64,000 nucleotides of DNA from Paractinoplanes rishiriensis (GTDB lineage Bacteria; Actinomycetota; Actinomycetes; Mycobacteriales; Micromonosporaceae), in contig NZ_BOMV01000057.1 in the NCBI RefSeq assembly GCF_016862375.1, positions 62,001 through 126,000 of the forward strand, written 5' to 3'. The notes beneath the pieces are model-generated. The model was given only the letters and a program-made list of their open reading frames with translations, ran no database searches and had not been told where the DNA came from. Every line of letters starts with the position of its first letter. Position 1 is the stretch's first letter. Position numbers and translations under genes: made by a program. Below, one piece after another: positions 47,409-55,982 of this stretch.

Positions 47409-48872
47409 ATGACCACCGTCGTAGAAAATCGCTCGGACCACGTCCATTTCGAGGCGACCGTACGCTCGGAGAGCGGCTCCTCGATGTTCGACGAGGCGTC
47501 CGCCACCCAGAACGCGTCCATCGAGACCCTCGCGCCCGCACCCGGCCGTGCCGAGGCGGCCGCCCTGGAACTCCAGCGGATCGGGTTCACCGTGCGGCAC
47601 ATCGGCACGTACTCGATCAGCGGCGAGGCGTCCCGCACGCTCTGGGAGTCGACCTTCGGCACCCGCGTCGAGCGGCGCACCCAGACTCTGAACGCCGGCA
47701 CCGCGCAGCCCGAGGGTGCCGCCGTCACGTTCCTCGCGCACGTGCCGGACGCGCCCTTCGTCGTACCCGACTCCCTGCAACCGCTGATCGAACGCGCCTA
47801 CCCGCAGTTCCCGCCGCTGTTCTTCGAGTCGGCGCTGCCGCCCCGGGTGGCCTACCACCACCTGCGGGTGCCGGACGACGTCGGCGTCGTGCTGCGGGCC
47901 TCCGCGGTGAACGAACGCGGCATCACCGGGCGCGGCGTGCTGGTCGCGATGGCCGACACCGGGTTCTACAAGCACCCGTTCTATCGGGCGCACGGCTACA
48001 ACTACAACGCGATGCTCGCGCCGGACGCCATCCGCGTCGAGCACGATGAGGTCGGGCACGGCACCGCCGAGGCGGCGAACATCTTCGCCAGCGCCCGGGA
48101 CGTCGACTTCGTGGGCGTCAAGATGGGCGCCAACCCGACGCTCGCCTTCAAGGCCGCCGCCGACCTGCACCCGGCCGTGATGACCAACAGCTGGGGCTAC
48201 CACCTGCCGTTGCTGACCACACTGCCCAACTTCCTGCGGCCGCTCGAGGCCGCGGTGATCGAGGCGGTCCGGATGCGCGGCATCACGGTGTGCTTCTCGG
48301 CCGGCAACGGGCACATCGCGTTCCCCGGCATGATGCCCGACGTCATCTCGGCGGGCGGCGTGTACGCCGACCAGACCCAGCTCGGCGACGACTTCCCGCT
48401 CGAGGCGTCCGACTACGCCAGCAGCTTCACCAGCCTCATCTACCCCGGCCGGCACGTGCCGGACGTGTGCGGGCTGGTCGGCCGGCTGCCCCGGGCCGTC
48501 TACATCATGCTGCCGGTCGAGCCCGGCGACGCGATCGACACCCAGCTGGCCGGCGCGTTCCCGAACGGCGACGACACCAAGCCGAACGACGGCTGGGCCG
48601 TGATCAGCGGCACCAGCGCGGCCTCGCCGCAGATCGCCGGCGTGGCGGCGCTCCTCAAGCAGGTGCAGCCCGGCCTCTCGCCGGACCTGATCAAGTCGCT
48701 GCTGAAGGCGTCGGCCCGGGACGTGACGACCGGCAAGAGCGCCACCGGCGAACCGGCCGGCGACGGCGTCGACGGCGCCACCGGCTACGGCTTGGTCGAC
48801 GCGTTCGGCGCGTACCGGCTGGCCCGCTCGGTCACGCCCCGGCAGCTGTACACCCTGCCGTCACCCCGGTAG
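47409..48872 (+). CDS. Subtilisin-family (S8) serine protease without signal peptide
   Basis: 487 aa. Catalytic triad regions: VLVAMADTGFYKHP (Asp), VEHDEVGHGTAEAANIF (His) and VISGTSAASPQIAGVAALL (Ser); the oxyanion Asn is in VCFSAGNGH. An N-terminal prodomain-like region (about residues 40-120) has homology to the separate 100-aa protein encoded upstream. There is no Sec or Tat signal and no membrane segment, so it is predicted to act in the cytoplasm or to leave by another route. The catalytic domain is unusual in the PGMMPDVISAGGVYAD and long ASDYASSFTSLIYPGRHVPDVCGLVGRLP stretch. A hairpin terminator follows. Confidence 0.88.
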   Translation: MTTVVENRSDHVHFEATVRSESGSSMFDEASATQNASIETLAPAPGRAEAAALELQRIGFTVRHIGTYSISGEASRTLWESTFGTRVERRTQTLNAGTAQPEGAAVTFLAHVPDAPFVVPDSLQPLIERAYPQFPPLFFESALPPRVAYHHLRVPDDVGVVLRASAVNERGITGRGVLVAMADTGFYKHPFYRAHGYNYNAMLAPDAIRVEHDEVGHGTAEAANIFASARDVDFVGVKMGANPTLAFKAAADLHPAVMTNSWGYHLPLLTTLPNFLRPLEAAVIEAVRMRGITVCFSAGNGHIAFPGMMPDVISAGGVYADQTQLGDDFPLEASDYASSFTSLIYPGRHVPDVCGLVGRLPRAVYIMLPVEPGDAIDTQLAGAFPNGDDTKPNDGWAVISGTSAASPQIAGVAALLKQVQPGLSPDLIKSLLKASARDVTTGKSATGEPAGDGVDGATGYGLVDAFGAYRLARSVTPRQLYTLPSPR

Positions 48873-48881
48873 CGCGGGACA

Positions 48882-48917
48882 GGCTGTCCCGGACCGCGAA
48901 CGCGGCCCGGGACAGCC
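48882..48917 (+). terminator. Long hairpin terminator after the subtilisin gene
   Basis: GGCTGTCCCGG (48882-48892) pairs with CCGGGACAGCC (48907-48917), and the inner CCGCG / CGCGG extends the stem across one mismatch to a 2-base loop. It starts 10 bases after the stop codon. From 48918 to 49088 nothing is recognised. Confidence 0.85.
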
Positions 48918-49088
48918 GCGCCCGTGTGCCGCACCGCAGTCGATCCGGCCGCCGTCCCCGGGCCCGTCTGCTTCCCAAGCCGCCGGCCGCCATCCCGAAC
49001 CCGAAGTGCACGCCCGCGCCCACGCGGTCGCGGAGCGGGGCGGGCGCGGTGCGGGGCCGGCGGGTCGCGCCGACCCGCCGGGAGCACC

Positions 49089-49400
49089 TCAGGTCCGGCG
49101 GGACCGGGCTGCCGCCAGCCAGCCGGACGCGCAGGCCAGCAGCCCGATGACGACGGCCGCGAAGCCTCCTACGATGCCCGAACCGGAGCCCGGTCCGCCG
49201 TCGGCTGCGGCGATCACCACGGCGCCGCCGGCCGTGCCTAGCAGGCCGGCCGCCATGGCGATCAGGGGCCGGCGGCTGCCGGCGGCGGATCGGACCAGGG
49301 CCAGGCCGCCGAGCACCAGGCCGGCCAGGGCGATCAGGGCGGCCGCGGTGCCCGCTAGCCGGCCTCCGGTCAGGGTGTACGCCTGCACGGCTACGTTCAT
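49089..49400 (-). CDS. Small membrane protein (DUF6223-like)
   Basis: 103 aa from ATG 49400, with GGAGA 7 bases upstream. Three hydrophobic segments: LAGTAAALIALAGLVLGGLALV, LIAMAAGLLGTAGGAVVIAA and GIVGGFAAVVIGLLACASGW. It begins with LTGGR and ends LAAARSRRT, as I recall for DUF6223 proteins. Function unknown; divergent from the histidine kinase gene. Confidence 0.65.
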   Translation of the reverse strand: MNVAVQAYTLTGGRLAGTAAALIALAGLVLGGLALVRSAAGSRRPLIAMAAGLLGTAGGAVVIAAADGGPGSGSGIVGGFAAVVIGLLACASGWLAAARSRRT

Positions 49401-49556
49401 CGTGTCTCTCCTTTGTCTGGGGACTTATTCGATGGTGTTCGCCGGGCCGCCTTCTGTCGTCGTGCCGGTGCGGGCAGCGCATACCGCGGTTGCGGTAGGC
49501 GGTTTCTGCCGCGCGGGCAGGAGTCGCGGGGGTGGAAATCCGGTTAGGGTGCGGCC

Positions 49557-50657
49557 ATGCGGATCGGTGTCGGCGACGCGGCGATCGCCGTCGGTGTGGC
49601 GGCGATTCTGCTGATCACCGGGCTGACCGGTGAGCACCCGGGTGCGGCGCCGGCCGGCTATCCGCTGCTGGTGGCCGGCGGCCTGGTTCTGGCCGCGCGC
49701 CGGCACGCCCCGGTTGCCGTCCTGGTGGGCACCGGGTTGTGCGCGCTCGGCTATCAGGCCGCCGGTTTCGATGTACCCGCGGTCGCGTACCTCATCGGGG
49801 TTTATGGGGCCGTGCGCGCCGGGCACCGGCTGGTCACCGTCGCGGTGAGCGTGGTGATGCTGGGGGTGTTGCCGCTCGCCGTGCTGGCCGCCGGCGTGAG
49901 CGGGGCGGGTGAGGCGTTCGCGCAGGCCCGGGATGTGCTGGAGCTGGCCTGGCTGATCGCCGCGGGGGCGGCGGGGGAGGCGTTGCGGCAGGCCGAGCGC
50001 CGGGCCGAGGAGGCCGAACGCACCCGCGAGGAGACCGCGCTGCGCCGGGCCGGCGAGGAGCGGCTGCACATCGCCCGCGAACTGCACGACTCGCTCACCC
50101 ACCAGATCTCGGTGATCAAGGTGCAGGCCGAGGCCGCCGTGCACCTGGCCCACAAGCGCGGCGAGGAGGTGCCGGAGGCGCTGCTGGTGATCCGGGACGC
50201 CGGCCGGGACGCGGCCCGCGAGTTGCGGGCCACCCTGGAGGCGCTGCGCGACGACGACCGGAACCCGCCGCGCGGCCTCGACCACGTACCGGATCTGGTG
50301 CAGCGGGCCCGGTCGGCCGGCCTGGACGCCACGCTGACGGTGGGCGGCGACCGGGGTGACCTGCCGGTCGCGGTGGAGCGCACGGCGTACCGGATCGTGC
50401 AGGAGGCGCTGACCAACGTGGCCCGGCACGCCGCCGCGGCGAGCGCCCAGGTACGGATCGACTACCGGCCCGGCGCGGTGGCCATCGAGGTCGACGACGA
50501 CGGCACCGCCAGCCCGGGCGCGGCGCCGGTGCCGGGGGTGGGGTTGCTCGGGATGCGCGAGCGGGTGACCGCGCTCGGCGGCCGGCTGCGGGCCGAGCCG
50601 CGCAGCGAGGGGGGTTTCACGGTCCGGGCCGAACTGCCGGTGGAGCGCTCGTCGTGA
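49557..50657 (+). CDS. NarL-type sensor histidine kinase
   Basis: 366 aa. About five membrane segments in residues 8-150, then a short coiled linker (EERRAEEAERTREETAL-like), the HisKA_3 box RLHIARELHDSLTHQISVI (phospho-His) and an HATPase domain with N box RIVQEALTNVARHAAAAS and G box GVGLLGMRERVTALGG. No large extracellular sensor, so an intramembrane-sensing kinase is likely. It overlaps the response regulator gene by GTGA. Confidence 0.9.
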   Translation: MRIGVGDAAIAVGVAAILLITGLTGEHPGAAPAGYPLLVAGGLVLAARRHAPVAVLVGTGLCALGYQAAGFDVPAVAYLIGVYGAVRAGHRLVTVAVSVVMLGVLPLAVLAAGVSGAGEAFAQARDVLELAWLIAAGAAGEALRQAERRAEEAERTREETALRRAGEERLHIARELHDSLTHQISVIKVQAEAAVHLAHKRGEEVPEALLVIRDAGRDAARELRATLEALRDDDRNPPRGLDHVPDLVQRARSAGLDATLTVGGDRGDLPVAVERTAYRIVQEALTNVARHAAAASAQVRIDYRPGAVAIEVDDDGTASPGAAPVPGVGLLGMRERVTALGGRLRAEPRSEGGFTVRAELPVERSS

Positions 50658-51313
50658 TCCGGGTGCTGCTGGTCGACGACCAGCCGCTGATCCGCAGCGG
50701 GTTCCGGGCGCTGCTGGACGCCGAGGACGACATCGCGGTGGTGGCCGAGGCCGCGGACGGCGACGCGGCCCTGGCCCTGGCCCGCGAGCACCTGCCCGAC
50801 GTGGCGCTGGTCGACGTCCAGATGCCGGTCGTCGACGGCATCGAGGCGACCCGCCGGATCGCCGCCGATCCCGCGCTGGCCGCCGTGCACGTGGTGATCC
50901 TGACCAACTACGGCCTGGACGAGTACGTGTTCAACGCGCTCCGCGCCGGCGCGGCCGGCTTTCTGGTCAAGGACATCGAGCCGGAGGACTTCCTGCACGC
51001 CGTACGGGTGGCGGCCCGCGGCGACGCGCTGCTGGCCCCCGCGATCACCCGGCGGCTGATCGACCGGTACGTGACCCAGCCGCCGCACCGGGACGCCCGC
51101 GCCGCCCTCCGGCACCTCACCGGCCGCGAGCGCGAGGCCGTCGCCCTGGTCGCCCGCGGCCTGTCCAACGAGCAGATCGCGGCCCGCATGGTGATCAGCC
51201 CGACCACGGCGAAGACCCACGTCAACCGGGCCATGACCAAGCTGCACGCCCGCGACCGCGCGCAACTGGTGATCCTCGCCTACGAGTCGGGCCTGGTGGT
51301 GCCGGGCGGCTAG
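50654..51313 (+). CDS. NarL/LuxR-family response regulator
   Basis: 219 aa. Receiver domain: IRVLLVDDQPLIRSGF (acidic pair), VALVDVQMPVVDGIEA (phospho-Asp), VVILTNYG (Thr) and FLVKDI (Lys). LuxR HTH: LTGREREAVALVARGLSNEQIAARMVISPTTAKTHVNRAMTKL. Cognate partner of the kinase just upstream. Targets unknown; often such systems in actinobacteria control nearby exporters. Confidence 0.93.
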   Translation: MIRVLLVDDQPLIRSGFRALLDAEDDIAVVAEAADGDAALALAREHLPDVALVDVQMPVVDGIEATRRIAADPALAAVHVVILTNYGLDEYVFNALRAGAAGFLVKDIEPEDFLHAVRVAARGDALLAPAITRRLIDRYVTQPPHRDARAALRHLTGREREAVALVARGLSNEQIAARMVISPTTAKTHVNRAMTKLHARDRAQLVILAYESGLVVPGG

Positions 51314-51322
51314 GGTCCGATG

Positions 51323-51346
51323 CATCAAATCGGTTTGATGTATTGT
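51323..51346 (+). promoter_or_regulatory. ArsR-type operator and -10 box
   Basis: CATCAAA-TCGG-TTTGATG at 51323-51340 is a perfect 7-bp inverted repeat, like ArsR/SmtB operators. TATTGT at 51341-51346 lies seven bases before ATG 51354, suitable for a leaderless promoter. The operator would cover the region just upstream of the -10. Confidence 0.65.
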
Positions 51347-51353
51347 CGGGGCC

Positions 51354-52049
51354 ATGGAGCGGGAACTTCCGGCCTTCCTGACCGCCGCCGGTCACCCGGT
51401 GCGCTGGCAACTGCTGGCCGAGCTGGCCCGCAGCGACCGAGCCGTCCGCGAGCTGACCGCACTGCTCGGCCAGCCGCAGAACCTGGTCTCGTACCACCTC
51501 GGCAAGCTGCGCCGGGCCGACCTGGTCTCGGCCCGGCGCAGCAGCGCCGACCGGCGCGACACCTATTACGCGCTCGACCTGGCCCGCTGCGGCGATCTGC
51601 TGGCCGGCACCGGCGCGGCGCTGCACCCGGCGCTACGGCTCCGGCCGCCCGGCCGCCCGGCGCCGGCCACCAAGCGGGTGCTGTTCCTGTGCACCGGCAA
51701 CAGCGCCCGGTCGCAGATGGCCGAGGCGTTACTGCGCCACCGCGGCGTCGAGGCCCACAGCGCCGGCAGCCGGCCCAAGCCGGTCCACCCGCACGCCGTC
51801 GCCGCGATGGCCGCGCGCGGCATCGACCTCGCCGGCGCCCGGCCCAAGCACCTCGGCGAGTTCACCGGCCGGCGGTTCGACCGGGTGATCACCCTGTGCG
51901 ACCGGGTCAAGGAGGTCTGCCCCGAGTTCCCCGGCGCGGCGCACTGGAGCATCCCCGAGCCGGACGACCGCCCGGCGTTCGACCGGGTCGCCGCCGAGCT
52001 CGACGAACGGATCACCTTTCTGCTGCACACCCTGGAGGAGACGTCATGA
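51354..52049 (+). CDS. ArsR regulator-arsenate reductase (LMW phosphatase) fusion
   Basis: 231 aa. Residues 1-80 are an ArsR winged helix (HPVRWQLLAELARSDRAVRELTALLGQPQNLVSYHLGKLRRADLVSARRSS). Residues 103-228 are a low-molecular-weight phosphatase/ArsC domain with P-loop VLFLCTGNSARSQMAEALL (CX5R) and a later DRVKEVCPEF with Cys for redox cycling, as in thioredoxin- or mycothiol-linked arsenate reductases. It may both sense and reduce arsenate. Such fusions are known in actinobacteria. ATGA overlap with the VOC gene. No ArsB/Acr3 pump is nearby. Confidence 0.85.
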   Translation: MERELPAFLTAAGHPVRWQLLAELARSDRAVRELTALLGQPQNLVSYHLGKLRRADLVSARRSSADRRDTYYALDLARCGDLLAGTGAALHPALRLRPPGRPAPATKRVLFLCTGNSARSQMAEALLRHRGVEAHSAGSRPKPVHPHAVAAMAARGIDLAGARPKHLGEFTGRRFDRVITLCDRVKEVCPEFPGAAHWSIPEPDDRPAFDRVAAELDERITFLLHTLEETS

Positions 52050-52429
52050 CCGACGAGACCGTGCATGTGCGCTACCTGGTGGACGACGTGGCAGCCGCCA
52101 TCGACTTCTACACCGCCCACCTCGGCTTCACCTCGAACACCACGTTCCTGCCCGCGTTCGCCGACGTGCAGCGGGGCAACCTGCGGCTGCTGCTGTCCGG
52201 GCCGGAGAGCTCGGCCGGCCGCGCCATGCCCGACGGCCGCAAGCCCGGGCCGGGCGGCTGGAACCGGATCCACCTGCTGGTCGACGACATCGACACCGCG
52301 GTGGCCAAGCTGCGCGCGGCCGGCGTGCCGTTCCGCAGCGACGTGGTGACCGGGCCGGGCGGTAGGCAGATCGTGCTCGACGACCCGGCCGGCAACCCGG
52401 TCGAGTTGTTCCAGCCGGCCGGTCGCTGA
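52046..52429 (+). CDS. VOC-family (glyoxalase-like) protein
   Basis: 127 aa. Begins VHVRYLVDDVAAAIDFYTAHLGF and ends GGRQIVLDDPAGNPVELFQPAG, a single VOC module with the conserved metal-site Glu in VELF. Co-translated with the ArsR-ArsC fusion, recalling the ArsI/VOC proteins of arsenic operons, but the vicinal Cys pair of ArsI C-As lyases is absent (no Cys at all), so that activity is unlikely. Confidence 0.82.
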   Translation: MTDETVHVRYLVDDVAAAIDFYTAHLGFTSNTTFLPAFADVQRGNLRLLLSGPESSAGRAMPDGRKPGPGGWNRIHLLVDDIDTAVAKLRAAGVPFRSDVVTGPGGRQIVLDDPAGNPVELFQPAGR

Positions 52430-52478
52430 ATGCCGGCGGCCTCGCGTTCATCCTGCCCGGCCTCGTTGTCGGGGGTAG

Positions 52479-54284
52479 TCATTTGAGACCCTCGCGCACC
52501 CGCGCCTCGGTCGGCGCCAGTGCGCTGGTCAGGGTGCGGGCCGTGTCGATCAGCGGTACATGGCTGAACGCCTGCGGGAAGTTGCCGACCAGTCGGCCCG
52601 CCTCGGTGTCGTACTCCTCGGAGAGCAGGCCCACGTCGTTGCGCAGGGCCAGCAGCCGCTCGAACGTCTGCCGGGCGTCGTCGTGCCGGCCCATCAGCGC
52701 GTAGTTGTCGGCCAGCCAGAACGTGCAGGCCAGGAACGCGCCCTCGCCGGGTGGCAGGCCGTCCACGTCGGTGCCGGGGTGCTGGGTGTAGCGCTGCACG
52801 AAACCGTCGGCCAGCAGGTTCTCCTCGATCGCGGCTACCGTGCCGGCCACCCGCTCGTCGGTGGCCGGCAGGAAGCCGACCAGCGGCACCATCAGCAACG
52901 CGGCGTCCAACTCCTCGGAGCCGTAGAACTGGGTGAATGTCCGGCGCTCCCGGTCGTAGCCCTTCGCCAGGATGTCCTCGCGGATCTCGTCGCGCAGCCG
53001 GCGCCACCGCTCGACCGGGCCGTCCAGGTCGAACTCCTCGACCGCCTTGACCGCACGGTCCGCGGCCACCCAGGCCATCAGCTTCGAGTGCACGAACTGC
53101 TTCGGTCCGCCACGGACCTCCCAGATGCCCTCGTCCGGATCGGTCCAGTGCTCCTCGACGTACTCCATCAATTTGATCTGGAGCCCCCAGGCCGGGTCGT
53201 CCGCCTTGAGCCCGGCCCGGCGCCCCTGGTGCAGCGCGTCCATGACCTCGCCGTAGACGTCGAGTTGGAACTGCTCGGCGGCGGCGTTGCCGATCCGGAC
53301 CGGGTTGCCGTCGTAACCGGTCAGCCAGTGCGCGATGTACTCGTCGAGGCGGCGCTCACCGGCCACCCCGTACATGATCTGCAGCTCCGCGGGGTTGCCG
53401 GCGATGGCCCGCAGCAGCCACTTGCGCCAGGCGGTGGCCTCGCTCTGGAAGCCGGAGAACAGCAGCGACTGCAGGGTGATGGTGGCGTCGCGCAGCCAGC
53501 AGAACCGGTAGTCCCAGTTGCGCACGCCACCCAGCTTCTCGGGCAGGCTGGTGGTGGCGGCCGCGACGATCCCGCCGGTCGGTGCGTAGGTGAGCGCCTT
53601 GAGGGTGAGCAGCGAGCGGACCACCGCGTCGCGCCATTCGCCCTCGTACGTGCACGCCGAGATCCACCCGCGCCAGTAGCCCTCGGTCACGCCGAGTTCG
53701 TGCGCCGGGTCGAGCGGCTCGGGCCGGGTCAGGTGCGACGGCCGCCAGGTCAGCTCGAACGGCACCCGGTCGCCGGCCTCCACCACGAAGTCGGCGCGGG
53801 TCGCGAGGTTCTCGCCGTGCAGCTCGGCGGGTGTCCGCAGCCAGGCCGCGTCCGGTCCGGCCACCGCGACCAGGTCGCCCTGCTCGCGGTAGACCCACGG
53901 CACCACGTGGCCGTAGTCGAAGCGCAGCCGCAACAGCATGGTCATCTCAACCCGGCCGCGGACGCCCTCGACGATCCGCACCACCGACGGCGCGGTGTCG
54001 CCGCGCGGCGGCATGAAGTCGATCAGCCGGGCCACCCCGTCGGCGGTCTCGAACTCGGTCTCCAGCACCAGCGTCTCGTCCCGGTAGCGCCGGCGGACGG
54101 CTACCTCGGCAGCGGCCGGCGCGATCGTCCAGTGCCCGTTGGACTCGTCGCCGAGCAGCGCCGCGAAGATCGCCCCGGAGTCGAACCGCGGCACGCACAG
54201 CCAGTCGATCGACCCGTTGCGGCCCACCAGCGCCGACGTCTGCGTGTCCGCGATGATCGCGTAGTCCTCGATCGGAAGCGCCAT
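52479..54284 (-). CDS. GH15-family glycosidase (trehalase/glucoamylase-like)
   Basis: 601 aa from ATG 54284. N-terminal super-beta-sandwich (PIEDYAIIADTQTSALVGRNGSIDWLCVPRFDSGAIFAALL) followed by an (alpha/alpha)6 barrel: LPEKLGGVRNWDYRFCWLRDAT (substrate site), EYVEEHWTDPDEGIWEVRGGPKQFVHSKLMAWVAADRAV (catalytic acid Glu in GIWE) and GEGAFLACTFWLADNYALMGR. No signal peptide. This is the family of actinobacterial cytoplasmic trehalases. Divergent from surE. Confidence 0.9.
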   Translation of the reverse strand: MALPIEDYAIIADTQTSALVGRNGSIDWLCVPRFDSGAIFAALLGDESNGHWTIAPAAAEVAVRRRYRDETLVLETEFETADGVARLIDFMPPRGDTAPSVVRIVEGVRGRVEMTMLLRLRFDYGHVVPWVYREQGDLVAVAGPDAAWLRTPAELHGENLATRADFVVEAGDRVPFELTWRPSHLTRPEPLDPAHELGVTEGYWRGWISACTYEGEWRDAVVRSLLTLKALTYAPTGGIVAAATTSLPEKLGGVRNWDYRFCWLRDATITLQSLLFSGFQSEATAWRKWLLRAIAGNPAELQIMYGVAGERRLDEYIAHWLTGYDGNPVRIGNAAAEQFQLDVYGEVMDALHQGRRAGLKADDPAWGLQIKLMEYVEEHWTDPDEGIWEVRGGPKQFVHSKLMAWVAADRAVKAVEEFDLDGPVERWRRLRDEIREDILAKGYDRERRTFTQFYGSEELDAALLMVPLVGFLPATDERVAGTVAAIEENLLADGFVQRYTQHPGTDVDGLPPGEGAFLACTFWLADNYALMGRHDDARQTFERLLALRNDVGLLSEEYDTEAGRLVGNFPQAFSHVPLIDTARTLTSALAPTEARVREGLK

Positions 54285-54341
54285 GTCCCGGTTGGTTACC
54301 CGCAATCCCGTGGGGTGAACGCGACGGGTATGAATGTGGGC

Positions 54342-55169
54342 ATGACCCGAATCCTGATCACCAACGACGACGGGGTGGACGCGCCGGGCATCCGGGTGCT
54401 CGCCGAAGCGGTGGCGGGGGCCGGCCACGAGGTCGTGGTGGCGGCGCCGCGCGAGGAGGCGAGCGGGATGAGCGCCGCACTCACCGCGGTCACCGTCTCC
54501 GGCCGGGTCGTGATGGAAAAACGCAACTTCAACACCATTCCCGGGTACGCCGTTAGCGCGTCGCCCGCGTACATCGCGGTGCTCGCCGGCCTGGGTGTCT
54601 TCGGCCCGCCGCCGGACGTGGTGCTGTCCGGCATCAACCTGGGCGCCAACGCGGGCAACGCGGTGCTGCACTCGGGCACGGTCGGCGCGGCGCTGACCGC
54701 GGTCAACAACGGCGTCCGGCACGCGATGGCGGTCTCGCTGGACGTGCTCAACCCGACCGTCGCCACCGTGTCCAGCGGCGGGGCGGCCATCACCGTGCCG
54801 GACGCCGCCGCCCTGCACTGGCGCACGGCTGCCGAGATGGCCGCCGATCTGCTCGGCTGGCTCGTCGAGGCGCCGCCGCGTACCGTGCTGAATTTGAATG
54901 TCCCGGACCGGGAGAAATCCGCCGTGGCCGGGTTGCGCCAGGCGTCGCTCGCGACTTTCGGCCAGGTGCAGATGGCGGTGGCCGAGAGCGGCGAGGACTT
55001 CGTGCGCACCTCGGTGGAACGCAGCGGCGAGGAGCTCGTCGAGGGCACCGACATCGCCTGGCTGGCCGACGGCTACGCCACGGTCACCCCGCTCCAGCCG
55101 CCGGTGGCCATACCCGAGGTCCGTATTCCCGCGCAACGCGGATCTGTTCCCCGGTCGAGTGGCGTGTGA
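54342..55169 (+). CDS. surE: 5'/3'-nucleotidase SurE
   Basis: 275 aa from ATG 54342 (an ATG at 54330 is also in frame). ILITNDDGVDAPGIRVLAEA is the SurE metal site (NDDG), APREEASGMSAALT the nucleotide loop (Ser), and DVVLSGINLGANAGNAVLHSGTVGAALTA the second signature (GxNxGxN...SGTVGAA). It dephosphorylates nucleoside monophosphates. The C terminus is an actinobacterial extension. Monocistronic. Confidence 0.92.
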   Translation: MTRILITNDDGVDAPGIRVLAEAVAGAGHEVVVAAPREEASGMSAALTAVTVSGRVVMEKRNFNTIPGYAVSASPAYIAVLAGLGVFGPPPDVVLSGINLGANAGNAVLHSGTVGAALTAVNNGVRHAMAVSLDVLNPTVATVSSGGAAITVPDAAALHWRTAAEMAADLLGWLVEAPPRTVLNLNVPDREKSAVAGLRQASLATFGQVQMAVAESGEDFVRTSVERSGEELVEGTDIAWLADGYATVTPLQPPVAIPEVRIPAQRGSVPRSSGV

Positions 55170-55195
55170 CGGCTTTTCCCGGGTAAGACGTCGTG

Positions 55196-55561
55196 ATGGA
55201 CTTTTTGCGGTTGCCCTTCACCTGCGCGCAGGAGAGCGCCGTGATGCGCCGCCGGGCAGCCGACCTGCTCGCCGGGCAGCCCGCCGAGCTGGTCCAGGAC
55301 GTGCTCCTATTGATCACGGAACTCGTCGACAACGTCGTCCAGCACACCGACAGCGGCGGCGAGCTGCACGTGGTCCCGGCCGCCGGCACCCTGCGCGTCG
55401 AGGTGCACGACCACAGCCGCTCGTTCCCCCAGCTGCAGCGCCCTGACCTGCGCCGCGCCGGTGGCCGCGGCCTGCTGCTGGTGGCCGCCATCGCGCAGTC
55501 CTGGGGGAGCCGGCCGACCGAGACCGGCAAGATGGTGTGGGCCCAGGTCGACCTGGCCTGA
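55196..55561 (+). CDS. RsbW-like HATPase_c_2 protein (anti-sigma kinase type)
   Basis: 121 aa from ATG 55196. The Bergerat ATP fold is visible: N box LLITELVDNVVQHTDSGG, G1 VEVHDHSRSFPQ, G2-like GRGLLLVAAIAQSWGSRP, and last strand KMVWAQVDL. This single-domain form is abundant in actinobacteria as anti-sigma or regulatory kinases that pair with STAS proteins; the nearest STAS gene here is at 5260. Partner unknown. Confidence 0.85.
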   Translation: MDFLRLPFTCAQESAVMRRRAADLLAGQPAELVQDVLLLITELVDNVVQHTDSGGELHVVPAAGTLRVEVHDHSRSFPQLQRPDLRRAGGRGLLLVAAIAQSWGSRPTETGKMVWAQVDLA

Positions 55562-55605
55562 TCAGCGGAGTTCGGTCATCTCCACCCGTTCGGCCAGCTC
55601 GGCTC

Positions 55606-55899
55606 TTACCCGTCGGCCTGCAGACGCATCGTCTTTCCCAGCGGGTCGATCTCGAAGGTGAGAAGACCCTGCTTGACCGCCACCAACTCGTTGATCAGTC
55701 CGGCCGCCTGCTCCGGGGAGTCGGCCTCCAGGAAGATCAGCACGCCGGGGACGTCCCCGGTCTTCAACGCGTACTCGGTCACGATCCGGTGCCGGACGAG
55801 ATTCCACGCGACCGACGAGAATCCGTTCTTCTCGAAGAATTGCACGAGCTGGTCGCGGGAAGCACCCTCGGCCATCCGGGAATTGGCCACGTATCGCAC
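55606..55899 (-). CDS. Muconolactone-isomerase/ABM-like small protein
   Basis: 97 aa from GTG 55899. RYVANSRMAEGASRDQLVQFFEKNGFSSVAWNLVRHRIVTEYALKTGDVPGVLIFLEADSPEQAAGLINELVAVKQGLLTFEIDPLGKTM gives the beta-alpha-beta ferredoxin-like pattern of a dimeric alpha-beta barrel, with the last part like muconolactone isomerase-type proteins. No known catalytic residues are certain. Function unknown. Confidence 0.65.
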   Translation of the reverse strand: MRYVANSRMAEGASRDQLVQFFEKNGFSSVAWNLVRHRIVTEYALKTGDVPGVLIFLEADSPEQAAGLINELVAVKQGLLTFEIDPLGKTMRLQADG

Positions 55900-55982
55900 A
55901 AGTCCTCCACGGGATTTCGCTTCACCGAATTAGAGCCCGCCGGCGGTCGGCCCGGCTCATCCCGATGGGGTGATCGGGCCCG

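Noticed and set aside
52046..52429. VOC protein as an ArsI C-As lyase
   Set aside because: The protein contains no Cys residue, so the vicinal thiol site required for organoarsenical binding is missing.
52560..55169. Long plus-strand frame antisense to the GH15 gene that runs into surE
   Set aside because: Only the last 275 codons are SurE; the upstream extension is a shadow of GH15.
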